A DNA stretch of 5,199 bases from Chthoniobacter flavus (GTDB taxonomy: Bacteria > Verrucomicrobiota > Verrucomicrobiia > Chthoniobacterales > DYNR01): assembly GCA_020720945.1 (NCBI GenBank), contig DYNR01000171.1, forward strand, positions 1-5,199, in the 5' to 3' direction. Position 1 is the stretch's first letter, and each line of letters begins with the position of its first letter. The position numbers and the translations under genes were made by a program. The notes under the pieces were generated by a model. It was not told where the DNA came from. It was given only the letters and a program-made list of their open reading frames with translations, and did not search any database. Of the stretch, positions 1 through 5,199 are shown in pieces.

Positions 1-516
1 TCTGGCGGCGACTTGATCGTAACCCACTTCAATTTCCCGGGGCATCCCCAGCATCTGGAAAAGCACCACGATCCTTTGGCGTGCCGGTAGCACCCTTGTT
101 ACCAGGACATGGACCCCTTCAAACACGCCACCCGCCAAACGGACTTCTTCGCCAGGAACAAACTCTTCTGGTATTTCCACCAGTTGCCCCCCGTTGGCGT
201 GCGCGGAAATTTCTGCGATAATCCGATCCTCCACGGGCACTGGGGCGCCTCCGAATTTCAAAATTTTTGCGACACCTGGAGCGGTGGCCACGAGCCTGCC
301 TTTTTCTAGGTAATCGAACTTCCCAAACAGATACCCCGGAAACATCGCTTCGGTCACCCAGACTTTCCCGCTTCGCCGAACTCTCCGGAAGCGCATCATT
401 GGGCAAAAGACTTCCACATTCAAATCGTTTTGCAATCGCATAGCCGTCTTGCCTTCCACTCTTGGCTTCGATTTCAAACAATACCAGGCAGTTCCGAATT
501 CTTTTTCTTCTTCCAC
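1..516 (-). CDS. NusG/RfaH-family transcription antitermination protein (3' end cut by window edge)
   Basis: NusG-family elongation factors bind RNA polymerase through an N-terminal NGN domain and act on pausing, termination or translation coupling through a C-terminal KOW domain. The 172 visible codons hold both. The NGN domain covers about residues 9-105, beginning AWYCLKSKPR, with the family signature FPGYLFGKF at 59-67 and APGVAKILKFGG at 79-90. The KOW region runs from about 118 (EEFVPGEEVRLAGG, then VFEGVHVLV and a beta-rich tail). Family members are usually 160-190 residues, so only a short tail should be missing. I chose the GTG at 516 because GGGAG lies 4 bases upstream and it keeps the whole NGN strand; the first in-frame ATG (residue 26) would cut into the domain. 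An intrinsic terminator sits directly upstream, so the gene probably opens a new transcription unit. No secE or rplK lies upstream, where housekeeping nusG normally has secE, so a specialised paralogue (RfaH, UpxY or LoaP style) is more likely; this is inference. The family is secure, the subfamily is not. Confidence 0.85.
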   Translation of the reverse strand, partial: MEEEKEFGTAWYCLKSKPRVEGKTAMRLQNDLNVEVFCPMMRFRRVRRSGKVWVTEAMFPGYLFGKFDYLEKGRLVATAPGVAKILKFGGAPVPVEDRIIAEISAHANGGQLVEIPEEFVPGEEVRLAGGVFEGVHVLVTRVLPARQRIVVLFQMLGMPREIEVGYDQVAAR

Positions 517-531
517 AATTCTCCCTTTTCT

Positions 532-569
532 AAAAAAAGGCGCGGGAAGGGGCTTGCCCCGCCCGCACC
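532..569 (-). terminator. Intrinsic terminator between lipoprotein gene and antiterminator gene
   Basis: Read on the minus strand, a GC-rich hairpin is followed by seven T. The inner stem is GGGGC/GCCCC with a 2-base loop (549-560). The outer stem GCGGG/CCCGC (542-546 with 562-566) is separated by a small internal loop. A further GG/CC pair lies at 539-540 and 568-569, and the T run is 538-532. It lies about 170 bases after the lipoprotein stop and 16 bases before the next start codon. It should therefore end the upstream transcript and insulate the antiterminator gene. Confidence 0.8.
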
Positions 570-581
570 AGAAAACATTGC

Positions 582-616
582 TCCGCCTGACTGCCTAAAA
601 ACGCAGTAAAAGCGGA
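582..616. repeat. Composite inverted repeat in the intergenic stretch
   Basis: Outer arms TCCGC (582-586) and GCGGA (612-616) enclose inner arms ACTGC (590-594) and GCAGT (603-607), with an 8-base loop and a small asymmetric internal loop. It lies in the 3' untranslated stretch of the lipoprotein gene. It could be a 3'-end stabilising hairpin or part of an interspersed repeat. No T run follows on either strand, so it is not itself a terminator. Confidence 0.5.
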
Positions 617-667
617 ACAAAAACTATAAGGGAATCGGAAAATGCTCTTATACCGCTTGAGAAGAAA

Positions 668-686
668 CCGGAGCAAGATGCTCCGG
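668..686. repeat. Perfect 8-bp palindromic hairpin with GCATCTTGC core
   Basis: CCGGAGCA and TGCTCCGG flank a 3-base loop (AGA on plus, TCT on minus), an uninterrupted 8-bp stem. It lies about 50 bases after the lipoprotein stop. No T run follows, so it resembles a REP-like or 3'-end stabilising element more than a terminator. A hairpin with the same core and loop but different outer arms lies at 5117-5135. The rest of the 517-737 stretch holds the composite repeat at 582-616 and the terminator, and no credible gene. Confidence 0.6.
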
Positions 687-737
687 CCACATTGCGGGAT
701 AAAGAGTGATATTTGCAAATTCTGATTCCCTAACCTC

Positions 738-1232
738 TTACATTGCACCTACATAAGTGGCATCCACGGTCTCGAAACGGGCGGCGGAGCCAACGGGGGG
801 TGCTTTTTGCAACTCGTAAACATCGTTTCCGACCAAACGGTCGTTCTGCGTGTCAAACACCATGACGCTGGCTTTGCCCTTGCTCCGGCTGTCCTTTTGG
901 GTGTCCACCGCGATGTAACGCTGTTTTTTGATTTTCTGTTTCTCGGCCGCTTTTAGCCCCGCCATATAAGCCTCGGCGCGCTCCTGCGCAATTTTCCGTT
1001 GTAGTTCGGTGGCTTCGTGCTTCTCCAAAATTGCGACTACGATTGCTGTTGCCGCTTGGCTGCCGTAATAAACAGCCGATGAGCCGACCGAGCCCGCTCC
1101 CGCATACGATGCGGCAGAACCGGCGACCCCGCCTGCGGCGCGACCGAGAACCCCCGCCGTTTCACTTGAGACACAACCGGGAAGCGACATTGCCACTCCC
1201 GCCACACACGCTGACACGATGATTTTTTTCAT
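738..1232 (-). CDS. Small probable lipoprotein with Gly/Ala-rich segment, function unknown
   Basis: I do not recognise a named family. The 164-residue product opens with a signal peptide: MKKII, a hydrophobic stretch, then LPGC with the candidate lipid-accepting Cys at 20. Pro at the -2 position makes the lipobox slightly unusual. Residues 26-66 are rich in Gly, Ala and Ser with repeated small-residue spacing (GRAAGGVAGSAASYAGAG), resembling a glycine-zipper segment. Residues 70-105 are charged and likely helical (EKHEATELQRKIAQERAEAY). The tail from about 106 looks beta-rich, with ASVMVFDTQ, VYELQKAPPVG and ATYVGAM. The likely place is the periplasmic face of the inner or outer membrane. The start ATG gives an intact signal peptide, and the upstream AAAGAAAG is only a weak ribosome site. 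It begins 69 bp after pdhC on the same strand, so cotranscription is possible, but nothing in the protein links it to pyruvate metabolism. Confidence 0.75.
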   Translation of the reverse strand: MKKIIVSACVAGVAMSLPGCVSSETAGVLGRAAGGVAGSAASYAGAGSVGSSAVYYGSQAATAIVVAILEKHEATELQRKIAQERAEAYMAGLKAAEKQKIKKQRYIAVDTQKDSRSKGKASVMVFDTQNDRLVGNDVYELQKAPPVGSAARFETVDATYVGAM

Positions 1233-1301
1233 TGGTTTCTTTCTTTAGTTTCTTTCTTCAGTTGTCGTTTTTTGCCGTCGGACAAAAACTTTTTTTTGCG
1301 T

Positions 1302-2567
1302 TCAAAAGAGCATCAGCGCCGGGTTTTCCACCAGACGCCGCAAGGACGCCAGGAACTCGGCACCTACCGCTCCATCCACCACCCGGTGGTCGCAGCTCAT
1401 AGAAATGGACATCCTCTCGCCCACCACGATTTCCCCGTTGGCGTTCACCACCGGTTTGCGGATGATTGCCCCGACCGCCAAAATCGCAGCCTGCGGCGGA
1501 TTGATGATTGCGGCAAAGCGTTCGATTCCGTAAGCACCTAAATTGGAAACAGTTATTGTTCCTCCTTGGTATTCTTCGGGCTTGAGTTTTTTTGTGCGGG
1601 CACGAACTGCCAAGTCCTTGACCGCGTCGCTGATTTGGCGGAGCGTCATTTTTTGTGCCCCTCGCAAAACGGGTGTCACCAGACCCTCTTCGACTGCCAC
1701 GGCCACCGCCAAATTCACATCGCGGTATTGGATCACCCGGTCGCCCGCAAAGCTCGCATTGACCTTCGGGTTTGCGGCAACGGAACGGGCGGTCGCCAAC
1801 AAAATGAAATCGTTGATGGTTATTTTCGATCCGTCTTTGGAGTTTTCTGCAATCTGGTTGAGCTGGCGTCGCAATTGCGCAATCGGTTCCGCATCCACCT
1901 CGATGTGCAAATAAAAATGCGGGATTTGCGTCTTGCTGGCCAACAGCCTCTCCGCGATTACCTTGCGCATCCCAGAAAGAAGGATTGTTTCGGTCTCGCC
2001 AGAAACTTGGGAAATGCCTGCAACGGGCGCAATTGTCGCACCTGTCGCACCTCCGCCGCTTTGCGGCACATCTTCGGCAACGATTCTGCCGCCGGGGCCC
2101 GTCCCCGCAATTCCCGCCAAACTCACGCCCCGAGCGCGGGCGATTTTTTTCGCCAGAGGCGATGCCTTGGCCCTGGCGTTTTGCTCCTCGACATCGGATG
2201 CGGAAAGCCCGCTTGCCGCCTGCGGAGCGACTGCGGCAACTTCCGCTTTTTCTTGTGTTGGCTTTGCCTTTTCTGCTTTTGGAACGCGGGCGGGTTCTGG
2301 CGTAAATCCTTCTTTTGGAGCCTCTTCCCCATCCTCCAACAAGACGGCCAACCGTTCTCCGATTTTTACTTTTGAACCTTCCGCAACCAAAAACTGGTAA
2401 ATCGTCCCTTCCTCGAAGGACTCCATTTCCATGGTTGCTTTGTCTGTTTCGATATCGGCTACAAGGTCTCCGATCTTCACGGAATCCCCTGTTTTTTTGT
2501 GCCACTTGACCAAAGTCCCTTCGGTCATGGTGTCACTCAACTTCGGCATTTCTACATACACTGGCAT
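1302..2567 (-). CDS. pdhC: Pyruvate dehydrogenase complex E2, dihydrolipoamide acetyltransferase
   Basis: E2 forms the core of the complex and transfers the acetyl group from lipoamide to CoA. In the 421 residues, one lipoyl domain spans about 2-78 (MPKLSDTMTEGTLVKWHKK; lipoylated Lys43 in ETDKATME). A flexible linker rich in Ala, Pro, Lys and Glu runs 80-134. The peripheral-subunit-binding domain is at 135-167 (ASPLAKKIARARGV, GTGPGGRIVAEDV). After a second Gly/Ala linker, the catalytic domain covers about 194-421, with SNLGAYGIERFAAIINPP at 341-358 and the active-site motif DHRVVDG (His394, Asp398). Length and order match a single-lipoyl E2. The reading frame is open back to 2750, but those codons lie inside pdhB and look unlike protein, while the ATG at 2567 starts exactly at the lipoyl domain. 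AAGAAAG upstream is a weak ribosome site. A 55-bp spacer follows pdhB. The SDTMTEG start and the E1 neighbours favour pyruvate over branched-chain or 2-oxoglutarate substrates. Confidence 0.95.
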   Translation of the reverse strand: MPVYVEMPKLSDTMTEGTLVKWHKKTGDSVKIGDLVADIETDKATMEMESFEEGTIYQFLVAEGSKVKIGERLAVLLEDGEEAPKEGFTPEPARVPKAEKAKPTQEKAEVAAVAPQAASGLSASDVEEQNARAKASPLAKKIARARGVSLAGIAGTGPGGRIVAEDVPQSGGGATGATIAPVAGISQVSGETETILLSGMRKVIAERLLASKTQIPHFYLHIEVDAEPIAQLRRQLNQIAENSKDGSKITINDFILLATARSVAANPKVNASFAGDRVIQYRDVNLAVAVAVEEGLVTPVLRGAQKMTLRQISDAVKDLAVRARTKKLKPEEYQGGTITVSNLGAYGIERFAAIINPPQAAILAVGAIIRKPVVNANGEIVVGERMSISMSCDHRVVDGAVGAEFLASLRRLVENPALMLF

Positions 2568-2602
2568 AAAACGGCGCTTTCTTTGGTTGATCCTAATAGA
2601 GA

Positions 2603-2621
2603 TTTTTTTCGGAGAAAAAAA
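2603..2621. other. AT-rich inverted repeat in the pdhB-pdhC spacer
   Basis: TTTTTTTC and GAAAAAAA are separated by GGA, an 8-bp but almost all A:T stem lying immediately after the pdhB stop codon. In the transcript it could be a weak hairpin affecting processing or relative expression of pdhB and pdhC. There is no GC-rich stem, so a terminator is unlikely. Confidence 0.3.
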
Positions 2622-2622
2622 G

Positions 2623-3597
2623 TCAGCAAATTTCCAAGGCTTTTTTGACGATCCGCTCGGGGGTCGGCAACTGCATTTTTTCCAACGGCATACTGTAAAT
2701 GGCGGGGGCATCCAGGGCCGAGACGCGCAAAACGGGCGCATCCAAATCATCGAAGGCCTTTTCTTGGATCATCGAGGCGATCTGTGCCCCGACTCCACAA
2801 AACGGTTTGTTTTCTTCGACGACGACCACCCTGTGGGTTTTTGCGACGCTGCGCAAAATCGCCGCTTCGTCCAGCGGGCGAATCGAGCGCAAGTCAACGA
2901 CTTCCGCGCGGATGCCGTGTTGCTCTTCCAAAATTTCTGCGGCTTTCAGGCAAGTGATGGCGGCCCGACCGTGCGCGATGAACGAAAGGTCAGAGCCTTC
3001 CCTTTTCACATCCGCCACGCCGAGAGGGATGGTGTATTCCTCTTCGGGCACTTCCCACTTCTCGCCGTAAAGCAATGTGTTTTCCATCACGCACACCGTG
3101 TCGTTGTCCCGGATCGCCGTTTTCATCAGCCCTTTTGCATCGTAAGCCGTTGCGGGACAAACGATTTTTAATCCTGGCAAATTTGCCAAAAGATTTTCGG
3201 GCGTATGCGAGTGGGTCGCTCCCACATTGGTCCCACCGTTCGCAGGGCCCCGGATGACCATCGGGACATTCGCGAGTCCGCCAGACATATAACGGACGCA
3301 ACCCGCGTTGTTCATCAACTGGTCAAACGCCACATAAACGAAACTCCAAAACATCATTTCGATGACGGGACGCATACCCACCAACGCCGCGCCGACCCCC
3401 AGTCCGACGAATGCGGCTTCGCTGATTGGGGCATCGATGACCCGTTTGCTCCCGAAGCGTTTCCAAAGACCTTCGGTGACTTTGTAAGCACCGTTGTATT
3501 CGGCGACTTCTTCCCCCATCAAAAACACATTTTCATCCCGCAGAATTTCTTCTGCGAATGCGTCGTTCAGTGCTTTACGGTATGTTAGCAGTGGCAT
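2623..3597 (-). CDS. pdhB: Pyruvate dehydrogenase E1 component, beta subunit
   Basis: The beta subunit of the alpha2-beta2 E1 helps bind thiamine diphosphate at the interface and docks on E2. The 324 residues are full length for the family. Visible marks are LMGEEVAEYNGAYKVTEGL (26-44, with the cofactor-activating Glu in GEEV), RVIDAPISEAAFVGLGVGAA (52-71), FDQLMNNAGCVRYMSGG (91-107), VPMVIRGPANGG (111-122), the His129 region GATHSH, LPGLKIVCPAT (140-150) and DAKGLMKTAIRDNDTV. The C-terminal transketolase-type domain starts near 185, with VVDLRSIRPLD (233-243), VVVVEENKPFCGVGAQIA and a LDAPVLRVSALDAPAIYS stretch. AAAGGGA lies 7 bases before the ATG, a good ribosome site. It follows pdhA by 70 bp and precedes pdhC by 55 bp on the same strand. 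The pairing with pdhA and a lipoyl E2 sets it apart from acetoin or branched-chain E1 beta proteins, although those are close relatives. Confidence 0.95.
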   Translation of the reverse strand: MPLLTYRKALNDAFAEEILRDENVFLMGEEVAEYNGAYKVTEGLWKRFGSKRVIDAPISEAAFVGLGVGAALVGMRPVIEMMFWSFVYVAFDQLMNNAGCVRYMSGGLANVPMVIRGPANGGTNVGATHSHTPENLLANLPGLKIVCPATAYDAKGLMKTAIRDNDTVCVMENTLLYGEKWEVPEEEYTIPLGVADVKREGSDLSFIAHGRAAITCLKAAEILEEQHGIRAEVVDLRSIRPLDEAAILRSVAKTHRVVVVEENKPFCGVGAQIASMIQEKAFDDLDAPVLRVSALDAPAIYSMPLEKMQLPTPERIVKKALEIC

Positions 3598-3667
3598 TTC
3601 TTTTCCCTTTGTGCTTTTTTTTCTCTACGCTCTCGCTTCACTCAACTGGCATTTTCTCTCCGTTTTC

Positions 3668-4783
3668 TCAAGCCGGTGCCCCGTCTCCAAAAAAGTATCT
3701 TCCCGTGCTGGCCGCCTCGGTTTTGTTGTCCACTTCCCAATACACATCCTGGAATATTTCCGAGGGGTCGGGAAAATCGCTGTCATCGGCAAACTCCACA
3801 GCGGCAACGGCTTCCGCTTTTGCTTCGCGGTCGATGGAGGTCGCCATTTCTTCGGTCAACACGCCCTCGTCTTCCAGAGTTTTTTGCCAGACGCGCAAGG
3901 GGTCGTGAAACTGTTTGTATTCTTCGATCTCCGCTTCCGTCCTGTATTTTTTCGCGTTCGCATCGGCTACGGAATGCCCGTAATGGCGGTAGGTGCTGAC
4001 CTCCAAAACCGAGGGTTTATTTTGCTCGTGCGCCCGTTCCAGTGCCGCGCCTAAAACCGCCCTAGTCTGGTAAAAATCTGCCCCGTTGCACAGTTCCCAG
4101 TCAATGTTGTAGCCCTCGGCACGCGCCGCCAAACTCCCTTTGATCGACGAAGAGCGCGCCAAGCTAGTCCCCATCGAATAACGGTTGTTCTCGATGACAA
4201 AAATCACCGGGATTTCCCATAGTGCCGCAATGTTTAGCGACTCGCTAAACACCCCTTGGTTCACTGCTCCGTCCCCCAAAAAGGCGAAACACGAACCTTT
4301 GTGCCCCCTGTATTTCATCGCGAAAGCAATGCCCATGCCCATCGGCGTTTGTCCTCCGACAATGCCGTGCCCTCCCCAAAAATTTTTGTCGGGAGCGAAG
4401 TAATGCATCGAACCTCCCTTGCCCTTGGAGCACCCAGTTCTCTTCCCGAAAAGTTCCGCCATGCACTCGTTCATCCCCATCCCCACCGCCAGCGCGTGCC
4501 CGTGGTCCCGGTATGCGGTGATGATGTGGTCGTGTTTTCCCATCAGCGAAGCCGTTGCTACCGCGATCGATTCTTGGCCGATATACAAATGTAAGAACCC
4601 GCCCAATTTTCCTTGGTTATACGATTTCAGAGAAGCCTGCTCGAAACGGCGAATGCGATACATCTGCCTCAAAAACAAGATCTTATCTTCTGCCGTCAAC
4701 GATTGATTTACAGGTGTCGCAGAGTAATTCACCTTAGCTCCCAATTCCGCTGCCCCGTTTTTCTCTTCAGAACTCGATGTCAT
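3668..4783 (-). CDS. pdhA: Pyruvate dehydrogenase E1 component, alpha subunit
   Basis: The alpha subunit binds thiamine diphosphate and, with PdhB, decarboxylates pyruvate and acetylates the lipoyl group of PdhC. Of the 371 residues, the first 30 or so are a low-complexity tail (SSSEEKNGAAELGAKVNY). The enzyme domain then runs from about 30: MYRIRRFEQA (41-50), GFLHLYIGQES (62-72), ITAYRDHGHALAVG (88-101), GKGGSMHYF (121-129), GGHGIVGGQTPMGMGIAFA (137-155), the cofactor motif GDGAVNQGVFSESLN (170-184) closing with IENN (197-200), and the loop TYRHYGHSVAD (264-274). Its Ser271 matches the serine that mitochondrial kinases modify; no such kinase is implied here. The ATG at 4783 is the only start before the domain apart from Met41, which would remove conserved sequence. 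No clear Shine-Dalgarno precedes it. It is first in the pdhA-pdhB-pdhC series and diverges from the tRNA gene across a 178-bp spacer. Confidence 0.95.
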   Translation of the reverse strand: MTSSSEEKNGAAELGAKVNYSATPVNQSLTAEDKILFLRQMYRIRRFEQASLKSYNQGKLGGFLHLYIGQESIAVATASLMGKHDHIITAYRDHGHALAVGMGMNECMAELFGKRTGCSKGKGGSMHYFAPDKNFWGGHGIVGGQTPMGMGIAFAMKYRGHKGSCFAFLGDGAVNQGVFSESLNIAALWEIPVIFVIENNRYSMGTSLARSSSIKGSLAARAEGYNIDWELCNGADFYQTRAVLGAALERAHEQNKPSVLEVSTYRHYGHSVADANAKKYRTEAEIEEYKQFHDPLRVWQKTLEDEGVLTEEMATSIDREAKAEAVAAVEFADDSDFPDPSEIFQDVYWEVDNKTEAASTGRYFFGDGAPA

Positions 4784-4817
4784 TTCGTATCGTTTTATGG
4801 ATTGTTTTTTTGTGCTC

Positions 4818-4834
4818 GTTCCTCTTGAGGGAAC
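4818..4834. promoter_or_regulatory. Imperfect inverted repeat upstream of pdhA
   Basis: GTTCCTC and GAGGGAAC form a 7-bp inverted repeat with a 2-base centre and one bulged G, 34 bases before the pdhA start. It could be an operator or a leader hairpin for the pdh operon. No T run follows on the minus strand, so it is not a terminator. A TTGACT hexamer at 4848-4843 could be a -35, but no acceptable -10 lies at the right distance, so I do not call a pdh promoter. Confidence 0.3.
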
Positions 4835-4883
4835 CTAGCGGAAGTCAAAACGGAACACGCAAAAAGAGCAAGCTGAGAATGTC

Positions 4884-4946
4884 TAAAAAAGTTTTTTTTG
4901 GAAAATGAAAAAAGTGCTTGCGCTGTGTTCAAACATCCCGCATAGT
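4884..4946 (+). promoter_or_regulatory. Promoter of the initiator tRNA gene with A/T-rich upstream element
   Basis: A -35 hexamer TTGCGC (4918-4923) and a -10 hexamer CATAGT (4941-4946) are spaced exactly 17 bases apart. The -10 matches TATAAT at four of six positions and the -35 matches TTGACA at three. A run of A and T tracts at 4884-4913 (A6, T8, AAAA, A6) precedes it and resembles the UP element of stable-RNA promoters. Transcription would begin near 4953, leaving a leader of roughly 9 bases before the tRNA. Confidence 0.6.
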
Positions 4947-4961
4947 GACCGTCCAATCAAC

Positions 4962-5038
<77 letters not shown>

Positions 5039-5087
5039 CTTCTGGCAGGTGGTGGGCACTTGCTGCGAAAAAAGCTGAAGGGGAAGA

Positions 5088-5164
5088 TTCAGGGGAAGAA
5101 AAGGGGGAGAACGGAGGGCGGGCATCTTGCCCGTCATACTTCACATTACCTGTTCAGGGGAAGA
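5088..5164 (+). repeat. 12-bp direct repeat in purine-rich tract after the tRNA
   Basis: TTCAGGGGAAGA occurs at 5088-5099 and again at 5153-5164, 65 bases apart, on either side of the hairpin at 5117-5135. The surrounding 5075-5199 is strongly purine-biased on the plus strand. No open reading frame or RNA gene is visible between the tRNA and the window end, and I see no clear terminator for the tRNA transcript. Confidence 0.45.
5117..5135. repeat. Hairpin with GCATCTTGC core, second copy
   Basis: CGGGCA and TGCCCG flank the loop TCT; the stem extends to 8 pairs with one G:T wobble and one G:C pair. The central nine bases match the minus-strand reading of the palindrome at 668-686, while the outer arms differ yet still pair. 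No T run follows. It may be a REP-like element or an RNA 3'-end structure downstream of the tRNA. Confidence 0.5.
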
Positions 5165-5199
5165 GAAAGAGAGAAAAGTGGTAAGAGAAAAAGGGAGGG

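Noticed and set aside
530..748. 72-codon open frame on the minus strand after the lipoprotein gene
   Set aside because: It runs through the hairpins and the intrinsic terminator, overlaps the lipoprotein stop, and resembles no protein I know.
1566..2375. 269-codon open frame on the plus strand antisense to pdhC
   Set aside because: Antisense shadow of a well-supported gene; the translation has no recognisable domain and an improbable composition.
1258..2505. 415-codon open frame on the minus strand inside pdhC
   Set aside because: It is a shifted frame of pdhC: the product is Arg/Gly/Cys-rich low-complexity sequence, while the overlapping frame encodes a textbook E2.
2568..2750. Upstream extension of pdhC to an ATG at 2750
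   Set aside because: The 61 extra codons lie mostly inside pdhB, and their translation is not protein-like; the lipoyl domain starts exactly at the ATG at 2567.
2431..3171. 246-codon open frame on the plus strand antisense to pdhB
   Set aside because: Antisense shadow rich in Phe, His and Arg; no ribosome site or domain seen.
4843..4848. TTGACT as the -35 of a pdh promoter
   Set aside because: No acceptable -10 hexamer lies 16-18 bases downstream on the minus strand.

Overview
The window is ordinary bacterial chromosome with four protein genes on the minus strand and one tRNA gene on the plus strand. Base composition looks close to balanced. The core is a pyruvate dehydrogenase operon read right to left: pdhA (E1 alpha, 4783-3668), pdhB (E1 beta, 3597-2623) and pdhC (E2, 2567-1302). 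A small probable lipoprotein (1232-738) follows, then an intergenic stretch with several hairpins and a good intrinsic terminator (569-532), and then the 5' part of a NusG/RfaH-type antiterminator gene (516 to the left edge). To the right, divergent from pdhA, lies an initiator tRNA-fMet gene (4962-5038) with a recognisable promoter, followed by about 160 bp of purine-rich sequence with no gene.

Organism: the two-subunit (alpha/beta) E1 with a single-lipoyl-domain E2, the Gly/Ala-rich lipoprotein, the NusG paralogue and the short hairpin repeats would fit a Gram-negative of the PVC group, for example Verrucomicrobiota. This is a low-confidence impression from protein style, not from a search. 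The lipobox and lipoprotein argue for a bacterium with an outer membrane, but weakly.

How the genes work together: PdhA and PdhB form the thiamine-diphosphate E1 that decarboxylates pyruvate and acetylates the lipoyl arm of PdhC, and PdhC passes the acetyl group to CoA. The E3 subunit (dihydrolipoamide dehydrogenase) is not here and must be encoded elsewhere. The spacers of 70, 55 and 69 bp without a clear minus-strand terminator are compatible with one transcript from pdhA through the lipoprotein gene, ending at the 532-569 terminator. The antiterminator gene starts just past that terminator and probably belongs to the next unit, outside the window.

I found no mobile element, CRISPR array, phage gene or convincing new system. 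The points most worth a second look are non-canonical identity pairs in the initiator tRNA, two hairpins that share a core but have different, compensating arms, and the edge-truncated NusG paralogue, whose downstream cargo is unseen.
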